A DNA stretch of 64,000 nucleotides, taken from positions 350,138-414,137 of the forward strand of contig CAJNOP010000009.1 of the NCBI GenBank assembly GCA_905250075.1, given 5' to 3'. The DNA comes from Rotaria sp. Silwood1. Its lineage: Eukaryota; Rotifera; Eurotatoria; Philodinida; Philodinidae. Positions 21,285 to 36,000 of the stretch are shown here, one piece after another. The notes below the pieces were generated by a model, which was not told the origin of the DNA, ran no database searches, and was given only the letters and a program-made list of their open reading frames with translations. Made by a program: the position numbers and the translations under genes. Each line of letters opens with the position of its first letter. The first letter of the stretch is position 1.

Positions 21285-22300
21285 CGAACGAAAATAACTA
21301 AGAACAAAGTAACTGAAATTCTGACTTTGATAAAAGTAATGATTCAATTTTTTTATTTGTTGTTGATAAGAAAAGATTGGAAAAATTACGACATATATCA
21401 AGAGTTTTTCTACTGATTATGCAATTCTAGTGGCCTTGTATGTTTTTCGTTTGTATGTAAACTGAAACAAAGCTCGTCCATTCCAAAGCAGTATCAACAG
21501 GTAACGCTAGTTATCGATTCATTCAGACAGATGAATACAGGGTGATGTCATTGCGACGCCGTTTGAGTAAGTTAATGAAACTACCATCAATCGGTGACGA
21601 ACTCTGAGATGATCGAAAAATCCTTTCATGAGAGGACAGAACAAATAACTGAGCACGCTGCAGCTATAAACTCTCAAACAGTTCAAATGAAGTACACAGT
21701 AAAACGACCGCCGATCAACATATGAAAACAATTATATAGAATTTTTCGATGTCTTGATTCAATCTATTGACACATTTGTATGTGAAGATGTAGTCTTGCA
21801 TATTGGATACGAGAATATCGTAGAAGTTTGAGAAAATACACATCGTGATACGATGTTGTTTCGCTCTAACTTTGTTTAGGATGGACCAAGGGTATGTTAA
21901 GACAGTTAGTCAGAATAAAGAGAAGATACATACCCACACTTTATATGAAGTGAGTCTATTGGCTGTGGTTAACTTTTGTTCACCATTTGAACTGTATGTA
22001 TATAAATAAGACACCTTAATATGACGTTATTACAAAACCATGCAATTATTCTAATATACAGTACACAAGTCAAACATCTTTTCTTATGCATATTAGAGGA
22101 TGCATGGGAATGGGTGGATATTTTTTTCTACCACACTCACACTCAACATGATGTAGTGCTACAAGAAAGAAAAAAAACAATTAATTATAAAATAAGTATT
22201 TTTTATACAAAATATACATTTGAAAGTAGATATGTTCAACATTGTTCAGATATGATTGTATTTTCACAAAGTACATGAGACACTACCAAAGATTTTTCGC
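21285..22300. other. Intergenic stretch, no gene seen
   Basis: Includes a weak telomere-like fold-back at about 22108-22150 (GGGAATGGGTGGAT, then ACCACACTCACACTC). No supported gene. Confidence 0.4.
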
Positions 22301-22543
22301 CTATCTTTTAGAGAAATAGTCAAGGACTGGTGTAGTGTTGTCTGCAAATGGATTGCTCTCGTTGATTCTAATTGTGTGTAATTCATGTTTCAGTTTTAAC
22401 AGCAGAATGGAATTATATGGCTTTGGATCTGTGAAATACACTCGATCAGCATATATTTTCATATGATTCAGAACGTCTAATTCCTTGTGAGTTGATAATG
22501 TAGACGGTCTCCCATTTTCATAACGAAAGCTTATGTTAGGCAA
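22301..22543 (-). CDS. Possible terminal exon of an unrecognised minus-strand gene
   Basis: An 80-codon frame that starts directly after a good acceptor (CTGTCAATAG) and ends in TAG. The peptide looks protein-like and hydrophilic (for example NHMKIYADRVYFTDPKPYN). Codon choice resembles the other genes. No upstream exon or start could be tied to it, so it may be an exon relic. Family not recognised. Confidence 0.3.
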   Translation of the reverse strand: MPNISFRYENGRPSTLSTHKELDVLNHMKIYADRVYFTDPKPYNSILLLKLKHELHTIRINESNPFADNTTPVLDYFSKR

Positions 22544-25500
22544 CTATTGACAGGCTAACTGGCCTATTAGATTTCAATAAAGCAACTACATTTTGTACAA
22601 AAAAAATGACATAATACATTTATCCAACATAAAACTTCGTAGAATTTTCAACAAATACGAATAATTGAAAATAATTGCAGAAGAAATTCTGTTGTTGTGT
22701 CCGATGTATTTCATAACAATCTTCGATATCTAACGGTCATATCATGGTCTGTTCTTTAGTACTGAGTAAACTTAATGATTACAATTCGAGATTTAAGACA
22801 ACAGATGAACAAATATCAAGTAATAACTTATTATGATAATACAAATGAACAAATATTAGTTTCTTAAATAAAGGCATATTTAACGAATTCATCAATATAA
22901 TAAAATCACCAAGACTCGTATTACATAAAAGCAAAAATCGTAGTCGACTACCATCAATTATTTTATATAGTCTTGATGCGATAACAAAGCAGTAAATATA
23001 TTTTCATTAGTTCACTCGAATGTGGAATACTTAAGATTAATCTCACTGTATTTGGTCAATAGAATGGTTTCATTTGGTGTAAATATTTAATAGATTTATT
23101 TGAATAACGTTGATGGCCTGCACAGAAAAAAAAATAGCAGTAATAGAAAAGCAACAATAACTATATCATCTAAGATAAGTCGTACCTTATGACTTAAGAA
23201 AAAATGCACCCGTTTTAATATCTGATAATCAAGATTAAATATCATACATATAAGATAAATTGATTTATATTCATGATCTTTTAGTTGATGTTAGACTGAA
23301 AATCACAATAGTATAACAAAAGATGCGAAACGTTCTAAAAATAAAACTAAAGAAAATTGAATAAATTAATGGTTAAATTACTTCATCATTCAGTTTCTTT
23401 TTCAATTCTAAACAAGCTTTAAGAAATTCCAAGTTAATATACATTGTAATATATAACATAACAATATTTTATAAACACTTCTAATATTCAAATATGTTGA
23501 CTTTCAACAGAAAGAAATAACATACATAACGAAAAAAGAACCATTTGAAAATATATTGCTAAAGGTATATAATACATTATTTATCACAAAAAGATAAATA
23601 TTACTTTTGTTTGCTGTCTATATGAACTATCGGCCTGGCTATTTCGTTTTGAAGAACAAATGTTGACGCAATGTCTTTCTATTCGAGAGTATCTTGACAA
23701 ATTGGTTCGATTCTAGAAACAAAGGCGTCGTAGAACTTACATTGACTGACAAAAAAAAACGTGTTAGGATCTAAACCAATTCAATGGCGAATTTTGCGCT
23801 TATGTTGTTTCCTTTTATTTTGTTTTTTTGTTTTATTTTGCTATTTCGTGCGAGAATGATAAATCTATTGCTACAATAATCGTGTTTCATACGATACAAT
23901 TAACTTGACAACGTTCTATGAAATCAAATTATATTCTTGTGATTACTACGTAGTCAATCATAGTAGTTTTTTTTATTCAGGAATATTTTGATGACATAAC
24001 ATTTTCATCTTCTAATGCCATAGAGTCAACTGAAATACGATGTAAAATTAAGCCATGGCAAAAGTTTGACGATCTTTTCATCTTGAGAAAAAAAAATTGA
24101 GTAGAGACAGTAAAATATCTCCTTTTTTTTGTCGATTGATTAAAAAAGATTCTTTATGATGAATTGGTTGCCGTGTCAGTAAACAGCAAACATTGATTCA
24201 GATTAATATCTTATTTCATATTATTTAAAACTTTAACTTTTTGATTTAGTTCATCAATAACCATATCCAATAAAATCAAAAAAGTATGTATAAAAAGTCA
24301 ATGTTAGTTGTATCATTATAATTAAAATCAACAACCATGAAATGAATTTTGTGAAAGCTGTATCAAATACATAATATGATCCGTGGAAATTTGTACGTAA
24401 AAAAAATGAATTATTCTGTTAATATCTAGAGTTTCACTGATACAGTTGTTTGATGGGTTTAAAACCTACTTGCTTAATAGTCGAACTGTGAATTCTAGCA
24501 TAAACAACCCATGAATCAATTATGAAACTACGAATATTACGATTTGTTTCTTGTTATTGACTAAACAACAGTTGTCCCAGGTACACATCATCATATTTCG
24601 ATATTTATTAACACAGTAATCATATAAGAATTCGAACCGGAATGTATCCGAGTGTCACAATAATTTTAGAACGAAAAGATATCAGAAAACTCTTTTATAA
24701 CGAAAAGATATCAGAAAACTCTTTTATAACGAAAAGGTAGAAGACTATATACTATAGTGAAAATAATAAAATTCGACGTTTTCTACAACGATAAATATGA
24801 ATGCTACTATATCATCTTCTAATACGTCCGACTTTTCTCAACTTGTGGCCACAATAAAAAAAATTAAATTCTACCCCGAAAGAGAATTTATTAGAAGATA
24901 CATATTTTTAATGGAGAAGGAAGTCTATCGAGTACTCTAGAGGGATGGTATAATATTTTAACTCCGGTATTGAGATATTCATCTTACGAATTTGATGTAA
25001 CGAGATGGATACCCGACTCTATAATCATATGTCTCCAGCGTCCAAGATATAGAAACAAAGTTATGAGGATAAGTCTTATCTTGACACCCGAATATCACGC
25101 TCAGAAACTTGCAATACACATGTACACCCACAACCTTAGAATCATGATATTTACTGGTTGATGAGAAATATAATAAAAATATTTTTACTTTTTATACACG
25201 TCAATAAATCTGCTGTCATTGTTTTTAATAATGCATTCAATTCAATGTTTTTTTTTTCTGTGACGCAAATGTGATTTTGTGTCTTCCCTTTAATCACACC
25301 CACAGTCATACTCTCTCATTTGCATTTAGATCTTTTTCTCTATGCACAAGAAACTCAAGGTCAAACAAAGCAGAGTTCAAGAATGGCTCTCATAATCAAG
25401 GATCGTCAAACAGACAAAATTTGACTATAATTATTTCTAACAAAGTCTTCCGTTTAGAATTGACGTCGATATTTAGAAAGAAAAGTTTCGTAGCGTCTCA

Positions 25501-26517
25501 TAAATATGAAAGGTTTGATTATTTCGTTTTTTTATTCATGAGTTACGAAAGTATCACGTGACAATACTTTCATTTTCTATGGTGAGTGGTTCGATGTATC
25601 TTTGTGCATTATGTCAGAGCAAAAAAAAATTCATTCGCTTGAAGTCTTTCACTTACATAAAACTGCCAACAGTTACATTCGAGACAATAGAAAGAATTGA
25701 ATAAACAATTTTTTTATTTCTCTCTTCTACTTCAATCAGTTCTGTTGAAAGAAAAAAAAATCTAGATCAGAAAAGAAAAATAAGACAAATATGCCATGCC
25801 ATTTGGATAGATTTCGTTTTGATTATTCTTTCACTTTTTTTTTTTTGATACAATGCAACATCTAGACACTCAAATGCATACATTGTTTGCATCTATCAAG
25901 AAGCTGGCTTTCATGTTGATTTTATCAACACACAGGTTTAATTGTAGAGAGATGTTTTTATTCTATTGATTGCATAGTCTTCCAGAAATGCAATAAGAAA
26001 CTAGTTAATCCTCGAGACAAAGATTCTTGTTTTTCTACTTGGCATTATGAGATATCATGTCCATCTCTTGTGATCTCTGAAACTCCAATCAGCTAGCTCT
26101 AAGAAAGTTTCATCAGACTCTGTGTTATTCGCTACCATCATATTTTGGAATAGACAAAAAATTCATTTTTTTTACGAGGTGAATGTGAGTGAGCATGACT
26201 AAAAGACCTGTGTCCATACAGAATCTAGTTTATTTTGAAAACTGAAGGTATATACGTAAAATAAGATTTGTATTGTATATTACAGAGTCTTTCATACTAC
26301 ATCTCTGAATATATCTTGTTGTTTTTTGTAAATGTGCAACGCAGCCATTAGTGCTGGTTCACTCATTATTTAATGCAATTTTTCAAATAAAAATCTGCAT
26401 TTCGAATATTTATTTTCTTCCATGTCAAGTGTCTTGATTTTCTAGATCTTCTCAAATACTTGGTAGAATTTGATCTTTTCCAATATAATACAGTCGAACA
26501 ATATTAAATCAGTCACC
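22544..26517. other. Large AT-rich intergenic stretch
   Basis: Nearly 4 kb with many poly(A)/poly(T) runs. A 29-bp unit (ACGAAAAGATATCAGAAAAC plus TCTTTTATA) is tandemly duplicated at 24670-24738. A 47-codon frame at 24797-24940 (begins MNATISSSNTSDFSQLVATI) and the frame at 24970-25161 have plausible composition but no supporting context. Confidence 0.4.
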
Positions 26518-29500
26518 ATGGGAGAAAAGATGATTTTAAAGTAAATAAATATAATATTAGTTAGCCTTTGTTAAACTAAAGACCAATATTAACATTTATA
26601 GACGAGGATCATTCTTCGGCATTGGAAATCCTCTGTTGGATCTGAGTAAAGAAGTGGATGAAGATTTTTTAGAACGGTAAGATGTTTCAGTATTCTCGAA
26701 AAGTCTTGTAACTCAACTATGACCTATTGAAGATATAAACTCAAAGAAAACGAAGCAATTTTGGCTCGTGATGAACATACACCACTGTGAGTTTGTAATA
26801 CTCAAGAAATAGATGATCTTATTTTTCTTTTCAGTTTTCGAACACTGAATAAACAGGGACGTCTTGCAATTGGTGGCTCATCACAAAACATTATGAGAAC
26901 CATTGTGGTTAGTATTAGTTCATGTTACTTGAGCATGACGGATTCAGAACAAGATTTGAATCTTACTTAGCTAGAGTTAGGGCTTCTAACAATATTGCGA
27001 TCAATGAATTTAAATTTGAATAATGATTTTCGTACAAGTTTTTGCTGAAAAGAATATCAAGATCGATAAATATTGAATGAGAGATTTTGACATCCACCTA
27101 GTATTGTAATGGATTGGTTAAATCGCTTTAGTTTTAATCTACGATAGAAATAGTTTATTAAGAATGAAATCAAAAATCATTACTTTTGGAGTTTCATCAT
27201 TATGCATCTAAACAATAGAGAAACAAGAATTACTATTACTCACTAACGAACTATTGTAAACTTTGAAATGACAATGGAATCCTCGAGTTCAAGAGTTGAA
27301 CAAGAGTAAAAATAGAATACTGCAAAAATTCTATACAGTTTAGTTGAGAAAAGATTCAGATATGGATTTAAATTTTTGATACAATTTTGCAGTGGTTTCT
27401 CGAACAAAAACATATTGCTTCCTATATGGGATGTGTTGGCGATGATTTCGAAAAGCAGAACTTGATCCAATTGGCCGAATCTGCAGGTCTTGATGTCAAG
27501 TATCAGACTCATCCTAAATTGACAACAGGAAGATGTGCCGTCTTAATCAATTCTCGTGATCAGTGAGTATATGTGTTCTGATGTTTTTCTTGATATTTCT
27601 CTATTTTTCAAGAGTTCGAACCATGGTTGCAAGTCTTGGCGCATCAGAGGCCTTCACAGCCGATTTTCTTGATGAGAGAGAGAATTGGGGCGTAATTGAA
27701 CAAGCTCAAATTCTTTGCTCAGAAGTAAGTACTACTCAAATGAATATTTTTCGTCTAATTATCAATTGATAAATACTCTCCGTTTCTTCCATAATAAGCT
27801 TGTCTTCTCTATGCGAAAAATCATAAAAATTATCATTCTTAGATTTTAAATCCAGATTTGTTTGAGAGCAACATTTGTTGAAGAATAAATCAGCTAAAAC
27901 TAAGAAATATACATTTTTCAATTAGTTGTCGAACTCAAAAATGAACTCTTCCAACTTATAAATCGCTTTTGAGTCGAAACTATGTGCATTATGTTAACTC
28001 GAATGAGTTATGAATATTCTAAAAAGAACTCATGTCCTGAGCTTATTGCTGAGAAATCAAATTTGTCAGCGTATGCGAGTGATGATTCTCGTTAAGATTT
28101 GTTTCTGTACAAATTTTCAAGTTGAACTTTAAAAATGAGGCGTCCTTGAGTTCCTGAGAGCGACTACAGCACTCCTAGCCTTAACTCAATAGTGATTTAT
28201 CAGTTAGAAGAGTTTATTCGTAAGTAGTCGGAGCAAGGATTATACAGAGTTCGAGTCCACATTTCTCATAAGTATTTGATTACTTTTATTGTTATATATC
28301 AATAGTACTGCGTTGGTTGTACCTGAAATTCATTTTTACCAAAATAATAGGTGTATTTTGAAAGTAAGTATAGTCCTAGATAAATAATCACATTTGTCAT
28401 TCAGCTGAATGTACATTTACTAACATTGAAATAATAGAAGTGGAAAGAATTACAACTACTTCTTATCTCCATCATTTTTCCTTCACATTTGCTATTCTTG
28501 TAACGCTTGTAAAAAGAATTCAATTATCAAATCTAAAAGGATTTGTGAAACACCTACGCAAACAATAGAAAATAATCCAATTCGATGAAGTATCGTCTGG
28601 TGAGTGATTGATAAGTTAGAAAGCCTTATTTATATTGATATTTGACAACTAAAGTATCAACTACAGCAGGTATTATTGAACCATGAGCCCTTAGGTTTAA
28701 AAGTTTTTGAATATTGAACAATTTGTCCTTGTGCAAATAATCAAATTATATTTCAACACTTTGTTGGAAAGCAGTCTTAGAATTCGAACCCTGTCATTTT
28801 TCTTCTGATTAATTTATTCATGTATGCAAATAAAATCGAACTGTTAAACTCCTAATGCTAGGTCATAACGGCAAATATTGTTTTAACTTGGTCAAATATT
28901 TCTCTTTTCAAAGGGTTTCTTTTTGGTATCATGTCGTGAAGCATTTATGCGTGTATGTGAGCATGCATTCAAAATGGGCAAGATTTTCAGTATGACTTTA
29001 TCGGCAAAATTTATCTGCGATGATCCAATTGGAGTTCGTTTATTGAGTGCATTACCCTATGCTGATGTGGTTTTCGGATATGAAGACGTAAGTTCGTATA
29101 TAAAGTGAATAGGAAAATATCAACTATATTTTAAAGGAAGCGAAAGTTCTTGCTAAAACTCAACTCCATGTTCAGGTATAGGTGACATGAAGTTGATAAA
29201 ATTCTTCATGATGTTTTGAATCTTACAGTCCTCCAGCTTAAATGCTGTTCTCGAAGCCATTCGTGACACTCCGAAATGGAATCGAAATCGACCACGGGTC
29301 ATTGTCGTAACAAAAATTCCTGAGCGGACAACAGTTGCAACAGGTAAGAAAACTTTCCTGTCTCTTTATTTGGAGATCTACATAGGTTGAATATCTTTGA
29401 AGTTGATGGTATTAAAGAATATCGATGGAAAAAACCTTCAAAAATCGTCGATACACATGGCTGTGGTGATGCATTAGCCGGAGGTATGAGAACTTGCTAA

Positions 29501-29673
29501 TTTTCTACTAGTTGAATCTACTCTGAAAAATATGAATTCTATCAGGATTTCTTGCTTATCTGGCTTTGGGCAAGAGCGTGGATCAATGTGCCCATGCTGG
29601 CTTATATTGTGCCTTCGAAAATCTGCAGCAACTTGGTTGTCAGTTTCCGCCCAAACCATCTTACAATGGCTAG
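26518..29673 (+). CDS. ADK: Adenosine kinase (pfkB family), 11 exons, 347 aa
   Basis: Exons: 26518-26540, 26602-26676, 26733-26786, 26835-26907, 27393-27562, 27613-27724, 28914-29087, 29137-29175, 29229-29343, 29403-29483, 29546-29673. All introns are GT-AG and the frame is continuous. The enzyme phosphorylates adenosine to AMP with ATP in the purine salvage pathway. Seen: GIGNPLLDL with the substrate Asp at residue 21; the GGSSQN nucleoside-binding turn at 64-69; and the pfkB signature DTHGCGDALAGG at 295-306 with the catalytic Asp at 301. Length matches animal ADK (about 345-362). Oddities: the usual NGAGD is HGCGD, and a few residues are missing before GGSSQN. These mark a diverged paralogue, or possibly another pfkB sugar or nucleoside kinase, though the overall alignment is clearly ADK-like. 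Confidence 0.88.
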
Positions 29674-29787
29674 CCAATTAATTAAAGAAAGAACAATGAG
29701 CATTAAAATACGAAAAGTTTTTTATGCCAACTTCTAGATTATATGGACAGAATCTTTTTAGCTTGTATAAACATAAATCAACTCTCG

Positions 29788-29793
29788 AATAAA
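29788..29793 (+). terminator. Candidate poly(A) signal for ADK
   Basis: AATAAA 115 nt after the ADK stop codon. Confidence 0.5.
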
Positions 29794-32400
29794 ATTTGCT
29801 TGCTCTTGGAGTCGGGTTTGGGTATGAGTCAAAGGTGTGAATCTACCAGCTTGTGCGAATGACTGTTCAGGAAACTTTTTTTGATGAATAAAGTGTGGAA
29901 ATAGTTTTCCGAATCCATGATGGAAATGAAGTATGAATTAATTCAGATTTATATGAATTCCACATTGAATCTTCAATACGACTTTTATGAGTAATTCTAT
30001 TACTTAATCCATTAGTAAACACTAGTGTCTATCAGAATTGATCAAGGACTACCAGAGAATATAATAGTAAAAAAAGAAAGAACGTACCAATACCTACACA
30101 CACATTCGCACCAACGCAAAGCGTGATACGACTGTCAGTACGTATATCAGTGTTAGTTTTACTCACAAACCCACACGCACCCTTTTGGTTTTCTTCATTC
30201 GCTCATCTCGATATATAGATGAAGTCAAAAAATCTTCAATGCAGATGAGAAATTTTATGAAAAAAAAAGTAAAGTTTCGATACGAATTTGTTCAAAGGGG
30301 GGCATTTTTCTCTTTGGTAAAAGTCATTTGTTTTAAAAATTGATGAGCTACTAGCTAGCCTAAATCGTGAAATTTCAAAAAAAAAAAAAAAATAGTTGAA
30401 CCAATTTCTTATCCCGATGAGACATACAGGAGAAGCGTCACAAAACAACTGTTGTAAGAAAAAGATCGTCTTTTCTTGTAAAAGCTTCACTTTCAACGAC
30501 GGGTTGACTCAAAATCATCATGATTACATTACGAAAGTGCAGATCAGAGCATCTAACCATGATCTTTCTGAAAATGTGATTTTTTGGCGATGCTAAATTT
30601 TTTTCAGAGGTTTTAATCACAATTTTGGCCAATTTTGGAATTCTCGTTTCATCCGATTGTGAGACATACGTATAGTTTACCGCTAGTGAAATCGTAGATC
30701 CCCAACTATTATTGAAAAATTTTCGGTTCGAACGATTCTGATTCAGGCTCCATTCTATTTTCTTTCACTATCCCAGCTCGATTTCAATTTTTTCAGAACC
30801 ACTGAGCTTTAACTCAACGCATCATTAGGTTTCGACTAGCTAAGAATGATGTAAAATCATGATTTTATTATGATTTTTTCCTTTCTTACACTTTTATTTT
30901 CGAAAACTTTTTCTCTTAGTCATATTTCCGAAAGGTACCATTCCATTACAAGGAAAGAAAAGCATCATCATACTACGGTATAACTATGTATCATTTACAC
31001 CTATAGATGGAAATAACTCAATGTATTACTATCATGAAGTATTTCATCTTTCTTGGTAGACTCTTACTCGAGTACTGAAGAGAATGGTTTTGAGTCTCTT
31101 TTGCTTGTTGAAATCGTAGTAATGTTGATTATGGAAAAAATGCTCAAACTATTTAGATATAATATAGAGAAATGTTCAAGCAGTTTATTGATGAAAATGT
31201 TTTGTTTTTTATGCTTGCATAAATCAAAAACGACAAACGATAACTGATAGTTTGCTTGATACCTTTTCGAATAGTTGTGCGGTATAAAAAATAAATAAAA
31301 AAAGTGAAAATTTTAGAAGCAACAGTTTCATGATTTTGAAAGAAACTGCATCAATGAAGACCTAATTATTAACTTTGGAGACCGGTCAATCTGTTTTCTT
31401 CCAGGTTTTATTTCATACACCAATTTTCTCACAAGTCTCATTGTATGATCTGAACTTCCATCATATGTATATTAAAACGATGTATATATTTCTCACTGAT
31501 TAATATTTTTTTTGAAAAAAAGACCTTGTTTTGATAGTTTAGATTCTGTTGACAATTCGCTGTGTTATTATGAATCACTCACCTTTCCTTTCATAAATAT
31601 CATTGAAGTGAGAAACAAACGCTTAATTGTATAAATTATTTCTAGACGTATCTAATAAGATCAAGAACTGTGAAATGATTATCTGAACATTTTTAGTATA
31701 TACCAGGTAGTTCAAATAGGAATCGTGCTTAATGCTATTTACATTTTCCATATTCATTAGAAAAAGAAAATAAACCCTTGAAAGCAGTTTGAAATTTGAC
31801 GATATAAAAATACCAATGTTTTAAAAAATAATTTTTATATGGAAAAAGTATCATGTTTAATTACGCAGGTTTTCATTATTATAATACAATGATTCTACTC
31901 AGATTTTATGCTAGAAAAAGACTTGCTATAAAAAAATCACAGAGTTTTTCCTTATAGTAAAAATGACTAATATGATCTATTTCTCTTTTAACCAGGTGTG
32001 GAAATATTTTCTATATATCAAATATAGTTATATTGTATGTTTGATTTGTAAATTCATCATTTCGATTTCTTGCGTCAATAAATATTCATGGACAAAAATG
32101 GAATGATTTAAGCAAGAAATGCGTTATTGTATTCGTAGAAGAACATATTTCTATGACTTTTTTGTATTTCTATGTACTAAAACTTAGATGAGATCAGATC
32201 GCATGGACGATATTTCTTTTCAGTGGAGATATTTCGAATGAAAGAAGAACATATAATTAAACTATTTCAAAATTTCAATAGTAAGAAATCATTATGTTGA
32301 CAAAATTGTGGAAGTTAATGATTCTATGAATCTCGCAAATAAAGTGGTTAAATTTTGGTAAAATAAGGATAAACATGTTGACCGAGTTTATAATTTCTAT
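29794..32400. other. Intergenic stretch, no gene seen
   Basis: Contains a weak C-rich tract (CACACACATTCGCACC, CCCACACGCACCC) at 30096-30182 and several A/T runs. The frames at 30236-30632 overlap on both strands and lack protein-like features. Confidence 0.4.
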
Positions 32401-32730
32401 ATGAAATGTACAACATTTCTTCGACTGATGTGTTTGGTGCATTATCTTCGACCAATAGTAAGCTTGTTTATATCATATGGTCCGATATATAGTTTTTTTT
32501 CGCTAAATAAGGATGTATTATTGAGAATGTTTTTCCTTCCAACTTTCTCTCTACAATGCTTCTTTCAATTTGATATGAATACATCATTGTTTCAACATGA
32601 ATATCATCTTATTCGAGTTTCTAAATTTATGTTTCTTCGATTTGTAATACCATTGTTCTGTGATTTGTTAACACAGACAGTAATAGAAAAAAAAAGCATG
32701 ATATATTTTATTAGTCTTGCATTTTTCTGA
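32401..32730 (+). CDS. Hydrophobic open frame (109 aa), doubtful gene or fragment
   Basis: ATG to TGA with host-like codon choice (CAA, CGA, ACA, TCA) and several hydrophobic stretches (for example RPIVSLFISYGPIYSFFSLN, FVIPLFCDLLTQTVIEKKSM). It could be a fragment of a multi-pass membrane protein. No family recognised, and no splice partners found on either side. PSME4 starts 290 bp downstream. Confidence 0.3.
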   Translation: MKCTTFLRLMCLVHYLRPIVSLFISYGPIYSFFSLNKDVLLRMFFLPTFSLQCFFQFDMNTSLFQHEYHLIRVSKFMFLRFVIPLFCDLLTQTVIEKKSMIYFISLAFF

Positions 32731-33019
32731 TTGGAGTAATTGATGCCGAAAAGCAAAACCTACTTTCCATCATTTCTTGATGAATATTTATAAATGTTTG
32801 TATTATAAATTAAATCAATTGCAATAGGGTTTTCGAATTTCCTATTGATTAGACGTTGAATAGTGAAAGGGCTTGTCAATATGACGTTCTTTACTTTGGG
32901 CTACTTTACAGATGCAGGAAATTGAAGATAATAATTCTATCGCTTGCAAAAAGGATGTAATTTCTATCTCATATTTTATATGTGTTTTATTTTTGTTGCT
33001 ATAGATATATTTTAAAATA

Positions 33020-36000
33020 ATGTATAATTGCAAACAAACTATACACGAAGTCTCGGATAATGATTTACAAAAACCAAATATTTATAATCAATATTTGCCA
33101 TATTATGAATCAATTAAACGGCAAAGTTCTGAATCATTTGAAGAAATCTGTGAAAATCTTTCACGTCTGATTCAATTACAAGAATTACAACCTGGTTTTC
33201 CACTATGGTCATCAAAATTACAACAATTTATTTCACTTTATGGTTTTTCTTTCACGAAAACCAATCATATAAAATTAATTAATTTCTATTTGTCAATTCT
33301 TTCCATTAAAAATTTAAATTATATCAATGCACAAATATGTTTCGATATATTAACTCAACTTACACGGTTCGTTTTAATATCTTTTTTTCAGATAATTACT
33401 AAACCAAAAATGTAGTTCGTATAAATTTTCCTTTCTAGTAAAACACGTTTAATTACAAGAAATGATCTTATTATTGATTGGCGAATACTTTATGTATGGG
33501 CAAAACTTGTTCTATTCAATCATGATGAATCTTATTCACTTGTTTTTATGCCCAAGTTTGTATTTCAATTAGTTTGCTAATAAATGAATTTACTTTTCTT
33601 TTTTTTTAATTTAGAAATATTGCGAATTCATTTATATTTTGTGTACGTAGTTGTCGTCCATATTTTTCAGCAACAGCTACTCAAGAAATTCTTGATGAAT
33701 TTCGACCATGTTTATGTCCATTTGATACGGTCTGTGGAGATGTTATGGATTATTGGGATATGTTTTTACCTGTTCATTTACCACCTGAATTACATCATCA
33801 AGGATTTAAGTAAGATAATTATGAAAATTTTTGTTTTTTATTTTCTATTTATTTACTTATTTTAGATTGTGGTTATCAGAATTTTTAGATATTTGGGAAA
33901 GTGTTTGTAATAATCCAGCATGGGAACAAGTTAGTTGAATTCTTATTAGAAAAAAAAATAGGAGTTTAGTCGCTAATGTATTTATATTTAGAGTTTAATT
34001 AGTTTATTTTCTTTTGTTGCTTGGTGTAATATTGGATATATTGATTGGGAACCATGGCTTGCACGTGTAAGATTTATTTTATTTGATTGTTATTAATTAT
34101 TTTTATTGATTAGATTTTTACAAGAATATTAAAAAATCTTTCACTTCCAATTGGTAATGTAGAATTAATAAAACAAACACAAAATTATTCTATACCAGTT
34201 GTTGCTACATGGATTGTCGCTATGATAGGAAATCATAGTTCATGTATTCAATATTTACAAGATTTATTAATTGCAATAAAAATATTTTATCATCCATCAA
34301 ATACAGGAGACTTTCAGATAGAACTTGTTAGTTTTCTTTCAATGCTTGCACAAGCATTTGTTGATCGAGTTTATTTGTAAGTAAATTACATATATAAATC
34401 TCACTTCTTTTTTTCTTTTTTTTACATATTTACGCTTGATATTTGATTGAGAACTTTGTTTTTATTACTATTTGTATATTGTTTTGTCTATGAATCTATT
34501 GTAGTGAACGTACAACTGATCCTGTTTGGTATTTTAATCCACCGAAATCTCATCGACTTTGCGATGAAGATATTAATGATTTTGTTAATTGTCTTAAAGA
34601 ATGTGCATTTATTTCTATATTCAACAAAAATCATCTTGATTTAGGAGCTGAAGCATGTCATTATCTTTCTCAACTTCGGCCAGAATTCATAGTTCCACCA
34701 CTAGTTGAATTGTATGTATATTTTAATTTTTTTTAATCTCATTAATAATTATTTTATTCGTTATTAGACTTTTCTCTTCAATCAATAACATGATTGAGCC
34801 ACATCGTTTCACATCAATAATTGCTTGTCTATCTGGTATGACGCGTCAAATTGTTCGACAAACATCGAATTTTTCTCAAGGTCAAACATTTGTTTTACCA
34901 TTATTAATATCTGTTTTACCTGGAATCGATGCAAATGATTTTAAAAAGACTTCAATTACATTTCAATTTCTCAATGCTATTTTAATGCTTATTACATGTG
35001 TTGATTGTTCATCTGCAATAAATACAAGAAATGATCTTAGTGAAGTAAGAATAATTGTAAAATAAATATAAAATATAATTCTTTTTATATATGATCATAG
35101 ATTGAAAAAGAAGTTTGTTTATCAACAACTAAATTTGAAGATTTTATTAGTGAACTTCTTAATCGAATATTTCAAATGATTGATACATTATCGACAGAAA
35201 TATCTGATGCTTTAATTATAACCATTGATTCAAAAATGGAAGATCAACAAATTGGATTAGAATTAACATCAATAATTTCATGTATTGTTCAACAATGTAG
35301 TAAACAAATTTTTCACGTATGTTTTTATAAGTGAATCTTTTCTTTTTGAGAGAATGAAATTTATTTTAGGTAGTTCGACAAAAGATATCAAATTTTCTTG
35401 CAACATATTCTTTTTCTCCTAAAACAAGTAAATTTTTAACAGGTCTTGTTCAAGCTATTTTAAAAAGTAATCCAGTTGAAACATTAAAATATCTTTTACC
35501 ACAAACATATGAACGTATTGAAAAAATTCTTCATCAATCAGAAACGTTTATTTTAAATGATCATAAAGGTGATCCAGAATTAACATGGTGTTTAATTCTT
35601 TTTTCTGAACTTGTTTCTGCTCGTGGCGATACTTTAATTATTTATAAATCATTGATTTTATCAATTTTTCATCGATGTATTCATATTATTCATAAAGATT
35701 CATATGAAGCTATGGCAAAAGCTGCTAAAAATTTACTTAAATCCTTATCATATGTTTATCCAATTGATTATCGATTGACAACAGAAAATATTGAAAAACC
35801 GTTTATTGATTTTTTACCTATTCGAGTAAAAATAATATTATTTATTAGGTATCAGAGGTCCAAACAGGCCACGTTTTTTAGGCCTGTACTGCCTGTCAAG
35901 TTTCTCGAGCGAGTCCAATAATGATGACAGACTAGAAATCAGAGGTCCAAACAGGGCACTATGGCTATTGCTCAACCTGATCCTGACCCGCCTGCCATAG

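Noticed and set aside
24670..24738. Short tandem duplication as a possible CRISPR-like array
   Set aside because: Only two adjoining 29-bp copies with no spacers between them, in a eukaryotic context.
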